Below, piece by piece: positions 39,960 through 49,926 of a stretch of 58,588 nucleotides of DNA. The stretch covers positions 1-58,588 of the forward strand of contig JALFLH010000032.1 of the NCBI GenBank assembly GCA_022774865.1, written 5' to 3'. The first letter of the stretch is position 1; each line of letters begins with the position of its first letter. The notes beneath the pieces were generated by a model. It saw nothing but the letters and a program-made list of their open reading frames with translations. It was not told where the DNA came from and searched no databases. This DNA comes from Clostridiales bacterium (GTDB taxonomy: Bacteria > Bacillota > Clostridia > Oscillospirales > Oscillospiraceae). Made by a program: the position numbers and the translations under genes.

Positions 39960-42787
39960 CACTTTTTCAGATACGGCTTCAGATACTGACCCGTATAGCT
40001 CTCCGGCACAGCCGCCACCGCTTCCGGCGTACCAGACGCCACCACAAAGCCGCCCTGATCACCGCCCTCGGGGCCAAGGTCAATCAGGTAATCCGCCGTT
40101 TTGATCACATCCAGATTATGCTCAATGACCAGTACCGTGTTGCCCGCATCCACCAGCTTTTGCAGCACTTCAATCAGCTTATGCACATCCGCCGCGTGCA
40201 GACCCGTGGTCGGTTCGTCCAAAATATAGATGGTCTTTCCGGTGGATACCCTCGCCAGCTCCGTGGCCAGCTTCACCCGCTGGGCTTCGCCGCCGGAGAG
40301 GGTGGTGCTGGACTGTCCCAGCTTCACATAGCCAAGGCCCACCTCCACCAATGTCTGCGCCTTCCGGCGGATTTTCGGCAGATTTTCAAAGAAATCCACT
40401 GCCTCCTCCGCGGTCATATCCAAAACCTGAGAGATATTTTTGCCTTTATAGAGCACCTCCAGCGTCTCCCGGTTGTATCGGGCACCCTTGCAGACCTCGC
40501 AGGGGACATACACATCCGCCAGAAAGTGCATCTCGATCTTCACCAGGCCGTCACCGCAGCAGGCTTCGCAGCGTCCGCCCTTTACGTTGAAGCTGAACCG
40601 GCCTGGGCCGTAGCCGCGCATTTTCGCGTCGGCGGTAGAGGCAAACAGATCCCGGATATCGTTGAACAGACCGGTGTAGGTTGCCGGGTTGCTGCGGGGT
40701 GTCCGCCCGATGGGGCTCTGGTCAATGTCGATAACCTTGTCCAGATTCTCTATTCCCTCCACCCGCAGGCAGGCGCCGGGACGGGTGCGGGCATGGTTCA
40801 GCCTGCCCAGCAATGTTTTGTTCAGCACCTCGTTCACCAGACTGGACTTGCCCGAGCCGGACACGCCCGTCACGCAGACAAACGCGCCCAGTGGAATGGT
40901 GACATCGATGTTTTTCAGATTGTTTTCCGCCGCGCCGACAATTTTCAAAAACTGCCCGTTTCCCTTTCGCCGCTGCGTCGGCACCGGAATCTTCTTCGCC
41001 CCGGACAGGTACTGACCCGTCACGGAACGGGGGCAGGCAATAATATCCTCCAGCGTGCCCGCCGCCACGATTTCACCGCCGTGGCAGCCCGCGCCCGGGC
41101 CAACATCCACAATGAAGTCCGCGGCGCGCATGGTGTCCTCGTCGTGCTCCACCACAATCAGGGTATTGCCCAGATCCCGCAGATGCTTGAGCGTTGCCAG
41201 CAGCCTGTCGTTATCCCGCTGGTGCAGCCCGATGGAGGGCTCGTCCAGAATATACAGCACTCCCATCAGGGACGAGCCGATCTGGGTAGCCAGCCGGATA
41301 CGCTGGCTTTCACCGCCGGACAGAGTGGCTGCCGCCCGGGACAGCGTCAGATAGGACAGTCCCACATCCGACAGAAAATGCAGTCTGGACTTGATCTCCC
41401 GGACAATTTGCTCCGCAACCACAGCCATATTTCCTTCCAGATGCAGGTTCTCCATGAACTCCAGCTCTTTGGCGATGCTCATCCGGCAGAAATCCATAAT
41501 CCCGATTCCGCCGACCGTCACCGCCCGGGCAATCTCAGACAGGCGGTCGCCATGGCACTGGGGGCAGGGCGCGGAGGCCATGCATTCCTCCAGCTCCTTC
41601 CGTGCCGCGTCAGACTGGGTTTCCCGGTATCGGCGGCTGATGTTATTCAGAATGCCCTCAAACGGCTGCTCCAGCACGCCCATGCCGTTGCCCCGATTAT
41701 AGGTCATCTTCAGTTTCTCTCCCCTGGTGCCATAGAGAATCACATCCATGACCTCTCTGGGCAATTGGGAAACCGGAACATTCAGGGAAAAATGATATTT
41801 CTGCGCCAACGCTTCAAAATACATCCGGAAAATGGAATCCGTCCGGGCGCTGTTCCACCCGGAAGCCTGAATTGCCCCGTCCAAAATGGATTTGCTCTTG
41901 TCGGGGATCACCAGATCCTCATCCGCGATCAGCTGGAAGCCCAGACCGGTACAGGCCGGGCAGGCACCCGCCGGATTGTTGAAGGAAAACATCCGCGGTT
42001 CCAGTTCCGTCAGACTGACGCCGCAGTCCTCGCAGGCATAGTTCTGGGAAAAGCTCAGTTCCTCCCCGGTCTGGGGCAGCTCGATGATCACCAGCCCACC
42101 GGAATGAGAGCAGGCGGTTTCGATGGAGTCCGTCAGGCGGCGGCGCAGGCCTTCCTTGAGTACCAGCCGGTCCACCACCAGCTCGATATTATGCTTTTTG
42201 TTTTTCTCGCACTGGATCTCCTCGGTCAGGTTGTAGAGAATGCCGTCCACCCGGACGCGGGCAAACCCCTGCTTCCGCGCGTCCTCAAGAACCTTGACGT
42301 GCTCGCCCTTCTTGGCGCGCACCACCGGGGACATCACCATAAACTTCGTTCCCGCTCCCAGCGCTTCCACCCGATCCACAATCTGGTCGATGGTCTGGCG
42401 GCGGATCTCCCTGCCACATTTCGGGCAGTGGGGAACGCCCACCCGCGCCCAGAGCAGCCGGAGGTAATCGTATATTTCCGTCACGGTTCCCACCGTGGAG
42501 CGGGGATTCTTGGAGGTGGTCTTCTGGTCGATGGAAATGGCCGGGGACAGGCCGTCAATAGCGTCCACATCGGGCTTGTCCATCTGACCCAGAAACTGCC
42601 GGGCATAGGAGCTGAGACTCTCCACATACCGCCGCTGTCCCTCGGCAAAAATGGTGTCGAAGGCCAAACTGGACTTGCCCGAGCCGGACAGGCCGGTAAA
42701 CACCACCAGTTTGTCTCTGGGGATGGTCAAATCCACATTCTTCAGATTATTCTCCCGCGCGCCCCGAATTCTGATTGTATCGTTCAT
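39959..42787 (-). CDS. uvrA: Excinuclease ABC subunit A
   Basis: A 942-residue ABC-type ATPase that scans DNA for bulky lesions and loads UvrB. Two nucleotide-binding modules are present: Walker [16 protein letters not shown] near residue 35 and [15 protein letters not shown] near 640, with signature LSGGESQRI and LSGGEAQRV. Zinc fingers CPKCG (first module) and CEACCGDG...CEVCKG (second) are seen. Length matches family. RBS AGGAG is 6 bases before ATG. It faces the kinase-like gene tail to tail and pth head to head. Confidence 0.98.
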   Translation of the reverse strand: MNDTIRIRGARENNLKNVDLTIPRDKLVVFTGLSGSGKSSLAFDTIFAEGQRRYVESLSSYARQFLGQMDKPDVDAIDGLSPAISIDQKTTSKNPRSTVGTVTEIYDYLRLLWARVGVPHCPKCGREIRRQTIDQIVDRVEALGAGTKFMVMSPVVRAKKGEHVKVLEDARKQGFARVRVDGILYNLTEEIQCEKNKKHNIELVVDRLVLKEGLRRRLTDSIETACSHSGGLVIIELPQTGEELSFSQNYACEDCGVSLTELEPRMFSFNNPAGACPACTGLGFQLIADEDLVIPDKSKSILDGAIQASGWNSARTDSIFRMYFEALAQKYHFSLNVPVSQLPREVMDVILYGTRGEKLKMTYNRGNGMGVLEQPFEGILNNISRRYRETQSDAARKELEECMASAPCPQCHGDRLSEIARAVTVGGIGIMDFCRMSIAKELEFMENLHLEGNMAVVAEQIVREIKSRLHFLSDVGLSYLTLSRAAATLSGGESQRIRLATQIGSSLMGVLYILDEPSIGLHQRDNDRLLATLKHLRDLGNTLIVVEHDEDTMRAADFIVDVGPGAGCHGGEIVAAGTLEDIIACPRSVTGQYLSGAKKIPVPTQRRKGNGQFLKIVGAAENNLKNIDVTIPLGAFVCVTGVSGSGKSSLVNEVLNKTLLGRLNHARTRPGACLRVEGIENLDKVIDIDQSPIGRTPRSNPATYTGLFNDIRDLFASTADAKMRGYGPGRFSFNVKGGRCEACCGDGLVKIEMHFLADVYVPCEVCKGARYNRETLEVLYKGKNISQVLDMTAEEAVDFFENLPKIRRKAQTLVEVGLGYVKLGQSSTTLSGGEAQRVKLATELARVSTGKTIYILDEPTTGLHAADVHKLIEVLQKLVDAGNTVLVIEHNLDVIKTADYLIDLGPEGGDQGGFVVASGTPEAVAAVPESYTGQYLKPYLKK

Positions 42788-42822
42788 AACCTGCTCCTGT
42801 TTGATAGATTCTGATTTTTCTT

Positions 42823-42851
42823 ATTATACCATATCTCGTCCATAATCACAA
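42823..42851 (-). promoter_or_regulatory. uvrA promoter
   Basis: Minus strand TTGTGA (42846-42851), 17 bases, TATAAT (42823-42828). I saw no clear CGAAC-N4-GTTCG LexA box over it. Confidence 0.8.
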
Positions 42852-42902
42852 GTGGAAATACAAACAAAATTTCGAGTCCATCGAAATAGACTTCAAAATA
42901 GG

Positions 42903-42932
42903 TTGCATTTTCTCCGTCCCATGTGCTATAAT
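42903..42932 (+). promoter_or_regulatory. pth promoter
   Basis: TTGCAT (42903-42908), 18 bases, TATAAT (42927-42932), about 45 bases ahead of pth. Confidence 0.8.
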
Positions 42933-42977
42933 ATGCCAGATCAGGAAATTCCAATTCTCTTAGAAATGGCAGAGTAA

Positions 42978-43559
42978 ATGATGAATGACACTTGGCTGAT
43001 TGTCGGTCTGGGCAACCCGGGCCGTGAATATGAAAAAACCCGCCACAACTGCGGCTTCCGGGCCATTGACCTGCTGGCTGCGTCCCTTGGCTGCAAAATT
43101 GACCGGGTAAAGTTTCAGGGCCTTTACGGTCAGGTCAACTATAACGGCAAGAAGCTGCTGCTGTTGAAACCGCAGACCTTCATGAATCTGTCTGGTCGTT
43201 CCGTGCTTCAGCTTTCCGCCTATTTCAACATCCCGCCCGCCCGGATTATCGTACTGTTTGACGACATTTCTCTTGCGCCGGGCCGCCTTCGGGTGCGTCC
43301 CGACGGCTCCGCGGGCGGACACAACGGCATCAAATCCATTATTGCCGAGCTTGGCTCTCAGGATTTCCCCCGGGTAAAAATCGGCGTGGGCGCAAAGCCA
43401 ACCCCCGACTATGATCTTGCCGCGTGGGTGCTGTCCACTTTCTCCGCCTCCGAAGAAAAGGCCCTGAAAAACGCGCTGACGTGGGCGGGAGAAGCCGCCT
43501 TAACCATCATCGACCACGGCGTCCCGGAGGCTGCCAACCGGTACAACGGAAAAGTGTAA
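42978..43559 (+). CDS. pth: Peptidyl-tRNA hydrolase
   Basis: A 193-residue enzyme that frees tRNA from prematurely released peptidyl-tRNA. The motif GLGNPGREYEKTRHNCGF near the N-terminus carries the catalytic histidine, and FMNLSGRSV, DDISLAPGRLRVRPDGSAGGHNGIKSI are family signatures. Start may be ATG 42978 or the next ATG 42981; neither has a strong ribosome site. pth-mfd is a common neighbour pair in Firmicutes, and here mfd follows 85 bases later. Confidence 0.96.
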   Translation: MMNDTWLIVGLGNPGREYEKTRHNCGFRAIDLLAASLGCKIDRVKFQGLYGQVNYNGKKLLLLKPQTFMNLSGRSVLQLSAYFNIPPARIIVLFDDISLAPGRLRVRPDGSAGGHNGIKSIIAELGSQDFPRVKIGVGAKPTPDYDLAAWVLSTFSASEEKALKNALTWAGEAALTIIDHGVPEAANRYNGKV

Positions 43560-43578
43560 CAAAACGTCAGAAAATCAC

Positions 43579-43606
43579 GGAAAGGGGTGCAAAAGTCCCC
43601 TTTCCG
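43579..43606. other. Hairpin between pth and mfd
   Basis: GGAAAGGGG and CCCCTTTCC pair around a 9-10-base loop. The plus tail GCGTTGTCG is not T-rich, so it is probably a leader or processing structure rather than a terminator. Confidence 0.45.
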
Positions 43607-43644
43607 CGTTGTCGCGTGCGGCGGCTGCCGCAAAGAGGTGAACT

Positions 43645-46600
43645 ATGGAAAAACTGCTGTCCATTTTGAAAGCAATTCCCGAATACGCCGCGCTGCTCGA
43701 TGCCCTGTCTGCCGGACAGAGCGCTGCCGTCACAGGCATCGGCCAAATCAACCGGAGCCATCTGATTGCCGGACTGCGCCGCCATCTGGATGTACCCATT
43801 GTGGTAATCTGTCAGGACGACATGAGTGCCAAGCGCCTGCAGGAGGAACTGAACAGTTTTCTGGGAGAGCGGCCGCCCGTGCTTCCCAGCCGGGAACTGA
43901 CGCTTTACGACACCGCGGTCGTCTCCCGCGCCTGGGAACAGAAGCGGCTGCGCCAGCTTTACGATCTGGCCTGCGGCCGGACACCGCTGCAGATTTTCAC
44001 GTGGGAATCCCTGAGCCAGCGCACCATGCCGAAGCACGTTCTTCTGGACGCCGCTTTCCGTCTGGAGGTTGGCCGGGAATATCCGCTGGACGATTTGCTG
44101 GAACGGCTGACCGCTTCCGGCTATAGCCGGTGCGGCATGGTGGAAGGCCCCGGTCAGTTTGCCGTCCGGGGCGGAATTTTGGACATCTACTCCCCCGCCG
44201 CCGACTGTCCCGTTCGCGCCGAATTCTTTGGCGATGAGCTGGATACCATGGGCTGCTTTGACCCGGACACCCAGCGCCGCACCGACAATCTGGAGGAACT
44301 GACGGTTCTGCCTGTGGGAGAAACCCAGCCCCGGCTTCATCCCCGGGGCATGGACGGACTGTGCGCCGACCTGAACCGGTTGATTGCCCGACAGAAGCGC
44401 CGGAAAAATCTCAACGAGCCGCTGATCGAAACCCTTTCCAGGGATCTGGAAAAATACGAGAACGGTTTGCAGAATCCCGCCTCCGACCGCTATATGGCGC
44501 TCATTTATCCTGAAATGGCCACCGCGATGGATTTCATTCCCGCGGACGCGGTGTGCATTGTATGCGATCAGGGAAACCTGAAGCGCGCCGCCCGCAGCCG
44601 CAGCGAGGAGATGGGAATGCAGCTTGACAGTCTGCTGCAAACCGGCCTGCTGGCCGGTGAGCTTTGCGACTTTCTTTGCCAATGGGAGGATTTCTGCCGA
44701 ACGCTGCATGGGCGTACCACCGTCTATTTTGACGCCTTCGGCGGAACCTCCTATCCCGAGGACTGCCCGCCGAAAATCCTGCTTCCCATGACCGCCAAAC
44801 AGCTTCCCGGCTACGGCGGCAATCTGGATACCGCCGCCACCGATCTGTCGCACTACCAGAAAATGGAATTTTCCAGTCTGGTGCTCTGCGGCACCCGCCG
44901 CCGGGCAGAGCTGCTGCAGGAGATGCTCCGGGACAAAGGACTTTCCGCTTTCCTGTGCATTCCCCTGGATACGATGCCCCAATCCGGCCAGATTCTGTTG
45001 ACCGAAGGTGCCCTGCCCTACGGCATGGAGTATCCCAACTCCAGGCTGGCCATTCTGTCCGAAGGCCAGCTTCTCTCCACTGCCGCGCCAAAACGAAAAC
45101 CTGCCAGAAAAACCGGATCCACCAACCGGCAGAAGCTGAATTCCTTCACCGATCTGACTCCCGGCGACCTGGTGGTTCACGAGAATTATGGCATTGGCCG
45201 TTTTGTGGCCATGGAGCAGATTAAGGTGGACGGTGCCGTCAAGGACTATATCAAAATCGCCTATCAAGGCTCCGACACTCTGTTCGTCCCCGCCACCCAG
45301 CTTGATCTGGTCAGCAAGTATATCGGCGGAGGCGGTGAGGACAGCAGCGTCCGCCTGAACAAAATCGGTTCCGACGCCTGGCAGAAAACCAAAGCAAAAG
45401 CCCGAAAGGCAGCCAAAGACATGGCAGGCGAGCTGATTCAGCTTTATGCCGCGCGAAAGCGGCAGAGCGGCTTTGCCTTTTCCGCTGATTCTCCCTGGCA
45501 GCAGGAATTTGAAGACAACTTTCCCTATCCGGAGACGGACGATCAGCTCCGCTGCATCGCGGAAATCAAACGGGATATGGAGTCCCCCGTTCCCATGGAT
45601 CGCCTGCTCTGCGGCGACGTGGGCTTCGGCAAAACGGAGGTGGCTATGCGGGCTGTGATGAAGGCTGTCATGGACGGCAAGCAGGTTGCCATTCTGGTAC
45701 CGACCACCGTTCTGGCTCAGCAGCACTATCAGACCGCCGTGGCCCGCTTCCGGGGCTTCCCGGTCAATATCGACGTACTCAGCCGGTTCCGCACCACTGC
45801 CCAGCAGCGGCAGACCCTTTCGAACCTCCGCTCCGGGGCTGTGGACTTGATCATCGGCACCCACAAGCTGCTGCAGAAAAGCGTGGAATTCAAGGATCTG
45901 GGGCTGCTGATCATCGACGAGGAGCAGCGTTTTGGCGTCAGCCATAAAGAGCGCCTGAAGGAGATTTCCAAGGGTGTGGATGTACTGACCCTCTCCGCCA
46001 CGCCCATTCCCCGGACGCTGAACATGGCGCTTTCCGGCATCCGGGATATGTCCACCATTGAGGAGCCGCCGGCAGACCGTTATCCCGTTCAGACCTTTGT
46101 GATGGAGCACAATAACGCCATCCTCGACGACGCCATCCGCCGGGAAATCGCCCGCGGCGGGCAGGTGTACTACCTGCATAACCGGGTGGAAACCATCGAC
46201 CAGTGCGCCTCCGCGCTGCAGAAGCGGATTCCCGGTCTGATTGTGGGTGTGGCGCACGGCCAGATGAACGAAGAAGCGCTGGGTGATGTGATGCAGTCCA
46301 TGGCGGAGGGCGATATTCAGGTTCTGGTTTGTACCACCATCATTGAAACCGGTCTGGATATTCCCAATGTGAACACGCTGATTATTGAGGGTGCCGACCA
46401 CTTTGGCCTGTCCCAGCTTCACCAGCTTCGCGGCCGGGTCGGGCGTTCCACCCGCCACGCCTATGCCTATTTCACCTATAAGCCCGACAAAAACCTGACG
46501 GAAATCGCGGAAAAGCGCCTGTCCGCCATCCGGGATTTTGCCGAATTCGGTTCCGGCTTCAAAATCGCCATGCGGGATCTGGAAATCCGGGGCGCGGGCA

Positions 46601-47160
46601 ATCTGCTTGGCTCGGAGCAGTCCGGCCATATGGCCAGCGTGGGCTACGATATGTACCTGAAGCTGCTGGATGAGGCCGTATTGGAGGAACGGGGCGAAGC
46701 ACCCAAGGAGCCGGAATGCACCGCCGACCTGAATGTGACCGCCAATGTGGAGCAGTCCTATGTATCCCGGGGCGAGGAGCGGATGGATCTGTACCGGCGG
46801 ATGGCCGCCATCCGAAGCGAGGAGGATGCGGACGATCTGCTGGACGAAATCGTGGATCGCTATGGCGAGCCGCCCAAGGGCGTGCTGAATCTGATCGACA
46901 TTGCCCTGCTGCGCGCCAACGCCAGAAAGGCAGGCGTCAAGGATATCAAGCAGAAAGCGGGCGATGTGCTCTTTACCCTGTCCAATCTGAATTTCGACGC
47001 GGTCAGCGCGCTGTGCGCCGACCCGGACTACAAAAACCGGCTGCTGTTTGTCTCCGCAGCCAAGGAACCCACGCTCCGTCTGAAGCTCGCGCCCGGTGTG
47101 GACAGTCTGAAGCAATCCAAGGTCTTTATCCAGCGCTACCGAGCCTGTCTGAATTCTTAA
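43645..47160 (+). CDS. mfd: Transcription-repair coupling factor
   Basis: A 1171-residue translocase that pushes RNA polymerase off blocking lesions and recruits UvrA. The N-terminal UvrB-like homology region has GPGQFAVRGGILDIYSP. The polymerase-interacting CarD-like domain follows near 500 (LTPGDLVVHENYGIGRF). The RecG-like motor has Walker A LLCGDVGFGKTEVAMRA, a DEEQ box (IIDEEQRFGV), and motif VI QLRGRVGRSTRHAYAY; the C-terminal TRCF domain ends the protein. RBS AAAGAGGTG precedes ATG. It belongs with uvrA and uvrB functionally. Confidence 0.97.
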   Translation: MEKLLSILKAIPEYAALLDALSAGQSAAVTGIGQINRSHLIAGLRRHLDVPIVVICQDDMSAKRLQEELNSFLGERPPVLPSRELTLYDTAVVSRAWEQKRLRQLYDLACGRTPLQIFTWESLSQRTMPKHVLLDAAFRLEVGREYPLDDLLERLTASGYSRCGMVEGPGQFAVRGGILDIYSPAADCPVRAEFFGDELDTMGCFDPDTQRRTDNLEELTVLPVGETQPRLHPRGMDGLCADLNRLIARQKRRKNLNEPLIETLSRDLEKYENGLQNPASDRYMALIYPEMATAMDFIPADAVCIVCDQGNLKRAARSRSEEMGMQLDSLLQTGLLAGELCDFLCQWEDFCRTLHGRTTVYFDAFGGTSYPEDCPPKILLPMTAKQLPGYGGNLDTAATDLSHYQKMEFSSLVLCGTRRRAELLQEMLRDKGLSAFLCIPLDTMPQSGQILLTEGALPYGMEYPNSRLAILSEGQLLSTAAPKRKPARKTGSTNRQKLNSFTDLTPGDLVVHENYGIGRFVAMEQIKVDGAVKDYIKIAYQGSDTLFVPATQLDLVSKYIGGGGEDSSVRLNKIGSDAWQKTKAKARKAAKDMAGELIQLYAARKRQSGFAFSADSPWQQEFEDNFPYPETDDQLRCIAEIKRDMESPVPMDRLLCGDVGFGKTEVAMRAVMKAVMDGKQVAILVPTTVLAQQHYQTAVARFRGFPVNIDVLSRFRTTAQQRQTLSNLRSGAVDLIIGTHKLLQKSVEFKDLGLLIIDEEQRFGVSHKERLKEISKGVDVLTLSATPIPRTLNMALSGIRDMSTIEEPPADRYPVQTFVMEHNNAILDDAIRREIARGGQVYYLHNRVETIDQCASALQKRIPGLIVGVAHGQMNEEALGDVMQSMAEGDIQVLVCTTIIETGLDIPNVNTLIIEGADHFGLSQLHQLRGRVGRSTRHAYAYFTYKPDKNLTEIAEKRLSAIRDFAEFGSGFKIAMRDLEIRGAGNLLGSEQSGHMASVGYDMYLKLLDEAVLEERGEAPKEPECTADLNVTANVEQSYVSRGEERMDLYRRMAAIRSEEDADDLLDEIVDRYGEPPKGVLNLIDIALLRANARKAGVKDIKQKAGDVLFTLSNLNFDAVSALCADPDYKNRLLFVSAAKEPTLRLKLAPGVDSLKQSKVFIQRYRACLNS

Positions 47161-47187
47161 GGCTTCCTTGAGTTTCAGACGCTCATC

Positions 47188-47216
47188 TTGCCATATTTCT
47201 CAAAACGTGGTACAAT
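47188..47216 (+). promoter_or_regulatory. Promoter of the VanW-domain gene
   Basis: TTGCCA (47188-47193), 17 bases, TACAAT (47211-47216), 26 bases ahead of the ATG. Confidence 0.75.
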
Positions 47217-47242
47217 ATATCGAAAATTGCCAGGAAAAGGAG

Positions 47243-48979
47243 ATGGTTTCCATCGCTCAGGGTAAGTTTTCCAGCTCCCGCAGCGCAAAAAAAAGCCGTC
47301 CGTCCGCCGGTACCGGCAGGAAGAACGGGAGCAAAATTGTTGTCATCTGTCTATGCAGCGTGGCCGCCGCCGTCCTGCTTGCCGCCATCGGATGCCTGTG
47401 GTATTTCTTTGGGATGAACCGGGACAACGGACTCATTTTCAATAACATCACAGCGGCAGGCATCAATCTGGGCGGCATGACACCGGAGCAGGCCGCTCAG
47501 GCGCTCCATCAGGCCACTGATCAGACCTACACCCGAATGGACATGGTTGTGCGGATGCCGGACTGTGATCTGACCCTTTCCCCTGCCGACACCGGCGCTA
47601 AGCTGGATGTGGACGCGGTCGTGGCGGAAGCCTTCAACTACGGCCGTACCGGCACGCGCTCTGAAAACGAGGCAGCCCGCGCCGCGCTGGAATCCGGCAG
47701 CTACCCCATCGCGCTGCTGCCCTATCTCAGTCTGAACACGGACTATATCCGCACTACTCTGGAAGAATACGGGAGAAAATTCAACAGCACCTTTTCTCAG
47801 TCCTCCGCCAACCTGGAGGGAGACAAGCCGGTTCTGAACGCGGCGGATGAACATTTTGACGCAAATGCTCCCTGCCAAACTCTGGTTATCTATCTCGGCA
47901 CCCCCGGACGGCACGTGAATATCGACCGGATCTGCGACGCTGTGCTGGACGCCTACAGCTTCAACAAATTTGAAGTGACCGCGGAACTGACGGAACCGGA
48001 AACCATCCCGGACGCCATTGATCTGGAGGCACTCCACAGCGAATATGCCAGCGAGCCTCAGGACGCATTCATGGATATGTCCAGCTTCGAGGTCACAGAC
48101 GAGATCTACGGCTACGGCTTTGACCTGGAGCAGGCGCAGCAGCAGATGGAGCAGGCACAATACGGTGACACCTTGGAGATTCCGCTGACGCTCACCACGC
48201 CCCAGGTTTTGGGCGCCGAACTGCGGGAGCTTCTGTTCCGGGATGTGCTGGCATCCTACGAAACCAAGCATTCCAAAGATGCGAACCGCAACACCAATCT
48301 GCGACTGGCCTGTGAAGCCATCAATGGCATGGTGCTGCAGCCCGGCGATCTGTTCGACTACAACACGGCGCTGGGCAAGCGCACCGAGGAAAAGGGTTAC
48401 AAAGCCGCGGATGCCTACAGCGGTGGCCAGACGGTCAAATCGCTGGGCGGCGGAATCTGTCAGGTATCCTCGACACTGTACTACTGTACGCTTGTAGCAG
48501 ACCTGCAGATTGTCAAGCGCAGCCCCCACAGCTATGTCTCCAGCTATATGCCCATGGGCATGGACGCTACGGTCAGTTGGGGCGGCCCTGATTTCTCCTT
48601 CCGGAACAATACCAGTTATCCCATCCGTATTGAAGCGGAAGTGACCGACGGTCTGGTCAAAATCCGGCTGATCGGCACGGATGAAAAGGACTATTACGTA
48701 AAAATGGAGTATGAGGTGCTCAGTACCCAGGCTCCTGCCACGGTCTATGAGGAATACACCCCCTCCGAGGCTGCCGCCCAGGGTTATCATGACGGTCAGG
48801 TCATCACCACCGCCTATACCGGCTACACCGTTCAAACCTATAAGCTCAAGTACAACAAAGAGACGGATGAACTGATTTCCCGGGAGGAAGACCAGCTCTC
48901 CAAATACAAGAAGCGGGATAAGGTCATCGTCAAGGTTGTCGGCGGGGAACCGGTTCCCCAGCCTTCCGAAGGAGAATAA
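47243..48979 (+). CDS. VanW-family surface protein with peptidoglycan-binding-like repeats
   Basis: A 578-residue protein with a short basic cytoplasmic tail, one membrane segment (IVVICLCSVAAAVLLAAIGCLWYFF, residues ~32-56, quoted only as location), then an extracellular part. Residues ~70-330 contain putative peptidoglycan-binding (PF12229-like) repeats such as INLGGMTPEQAAQAL and FDLEQAQQQMEQA. Residues ~360-500 are the VanW domain, seen from NTNLRLACEAINGMVLQPG, YSGGQTVKSLGGGICQVS and PHSYVSSYMPMGMDATV. The domain was first named from a vancomycin-resistance cluster, but its activity is unknown and it is widespread in Clostridia. The C-terminal ~70 residues resemble a G5-like strand region. 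A wall-associated role is inferred. Confidence 0.88.
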   Translation: MVSIAQGKFSSSRSAKKSRPSAGTGRKNGSKIVVICLCSVAAAVLLAAIGCLWYFFGMNRDNGLIFNNITAAGINLGGMTPEQAAQALHQATDQTYTRMDMVVRMPDCDLTLSPADTGAKLDVDAVVAEAFNYGRTGTRSENEAARAALESGSYPIALLPYLSLNTDYIRTTLEEYGRKFNSTFSQSSANLEGDKPVLNAADEHFDANAPCQTLVIYLGTPGRHVNIDRICDAVLDAYSFNKFEVTAELTEPETIPDAIDLEALHSEYASEPQDAFMDMSSFEVTDEIYGYGFDLEQAQQQMEQAQYGDTLEIPLTLTTPQVLGAELRELLFRDVLASYETKHSKDANRNTNLRLACEAINGMVLQPGDLFDYNTALGKRTEEKGYKAADAYSGGQTVKSLGGGICQVSSTLYYCTLVADLQIVKRSPHSYVSSYMPMGMDATVSWGGPDFSFRNNTSYPIRIEAEVTDGLVKIRLIGTDEKDYYVKMEYEVLSTQAPATVYEEYTPSEAAAQGYHDGQVITTAYTGYTVQTYKLKYNKETDELISREEDQLSKYKKRDKVIVKVVGGEPVPQPSEGE

Positions 48980-48992
48980 GTACATCAAAACG

Positions 48993-49031
48993 CAGGACGG
49001 CGCACATCATCAAATGTGCGCCGTCCTGTTT
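48993..49031 (+). terminator. Terminator after the VanW-domain gene
   Basis: A 15-bp perfect stem, CAGGACGGCGCACAT (48993-49007) with its complement at 49014-49028, followed by TTTGCC. Confidence 0.85.
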
Positions 49032-49115
49032 GCCGTTTGTGCCCCAGCAGACGCATAGCTCATCAAAATCTCCAGAATTCCGTTAACAATGATTGGCTAT
49101 GCTATCATAAAGCTA

Positions 49116-49139
49116 AGCCCCGCCGAAGCGGGGCTTTTT
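49116..49139. terminator. Strong terminator with no intact gene before it
   Basis: AGCCCCGC-CGAA-GCGGGGCT followed by TTTTG on the plus strand; on the minus strand TAGCTTTATG follows. It directly follows the stop of the truncated minus-strand frame (49143), so it may be that gene's surviving terminator. Confidence 0.8.
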
Positions 49140-49142
49140 GAT

Positions 49143-49257
49143 TTCAGTCCAGACGGAACAGCAGGGTTGTATCGGTGACAATTTCGTGCAATTGCTTTCC
49201 GACGTATACGCTGTCATCTTCGACATACTCGTTATGCTTGGAACAAAGGTATACTGC
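49143..49257 (-). pseudogene. 3' remnant of an unrecognised gene
   Basis: On the minus strand a frame reads about 37 residues ending HEIVTDTTLLFRLD and a TGA stop, followed at once by a terminator hairpin. It looks like the natural C-terminus of a protein: charged, no low complexity, stop then terminator. There is no start codon with a ribosome site and the frame is lost beyond about 49257. The family is not recognised. Confidence 0.35.
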
Positions 49258-49595
49258 CCGGCGAATCTACCAGCGTCTGGTACAAGAAAGCCGTACAGAA
49301 GCTGACGCAGCTGCTGATTGAGGATGGTCTCTTTCATACAATCGTGCTGAAACGAAAGCGTCAGAAAAAGCGAAAAGAAAAAATCGCCGCCGCAACCTAC
49401 CTGTATCAGGCAGACAGCGACGGCGAATGGGGCGAGATTCAGTTTGACTTTGAAAACAAAACGGCAGAAATCATCCGGCTGGCAGACTGGGACAAAATGA
49501 TTTCCCAGCCTTTTGCCAAATACGCAATCTCGTATCTTTTGAACTGTCAGAATGAGAAGCTGCCGAAAGAAACGGTGATTTCATTTGAGGAGTAG
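49251..49595 (+). pseudogene. Unrecognised reading frame, probably 5'-truncated
   Basis: The frame reads from ILPGESTSVWYKKAVQKLTQLL through a lysine/arginine run (LKRKRQKKRKEKIAA) to a hydrophilic C-terminal domain ending KETVISFEE. An in-frame GTG at 49344 would give an 83-residue protein, but it lacks a ribosome site and convincing reading continues upstream to about 49251, where it meets the minus-strand remnant head to head. This looks like the end of a gene whose 5' part was lost. The AT-rich lysine-rich codon use differs from neighbours. No family is recognised. Confidence 0.4.
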
Positions 49596-49720
49596 CGTGC
49601 GAGAGTAGTGTCGCTTCGGCGGGACGGAGGATGATATCCCTTTGGCTCCCCCGGTGATGCAGCTCCATTCCAAGGCTCCGCTGCGCTCTGCCTCTCCATT
49701 TCGCCGCACCACCTACACCC

Positions 49721-49789
49721 GAACAGGCGGATTCTGCTAAAGCAAACTCCTGGGCTTCTCGTCCGGGAGGACGCAGAATCCGCCTGTTC
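49721..49789. repeat. 17-bp perfect inverted repeat
   Basis: GAACAGGCGGATTCTGC (49721-49737) and its exact complement (49773-49789) enclose 35 bases. Just beyond it GTGGCTG...CAGCCAC (49791-49850 region) and TTGTTC...GAACAA form further pairings, so the whole stretch could fold as one RNA or be a small mobile-element remnant. Confidence 0.6.
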
Positions 49790-49862
49790 TGTGGCTGACT
49801 GAAAGCGTTTGTTCCTGCCCCGAACAACCCCTTTCAGCCACCCACGGTCGCCAAAGGTATAA

Positions 49863-49911
49863 CACACTAGACTTTGCAAACAAAGTCGTGTGCCACGAAA
49901 CCGCCGGTTTC
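49863..49911. repeat. Two hairpins ahead of the array
   Basis: GACTTTG-CAAA-CAAAGTC (49870-49887), extended outward by CACAC/GTGTG across a two-base bulge, then GAAACC-GCC-GGTTTC (49897-49911). The second ends in TTGGATTC-like sequence that resembles the linkers of the following array. Confidence 0.6.
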
Positions 49912-49926
49912 ATTGGATTCTTCCTG

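Noticed and set aside
39932..42814. 960-codon plus-strand frame across uvrA
   Set aside because: Antisense shadow of uvrA.
42788..42977. LexA box in the uvrA-pth gap
   Set aside because: No CGAAC-N4-GTTCG match was found around either promoter.
43567..47115. 1182-codon minus-strand frame across mfd
   Set aside because: Antisense shadow of mfd, which has all its motifs.
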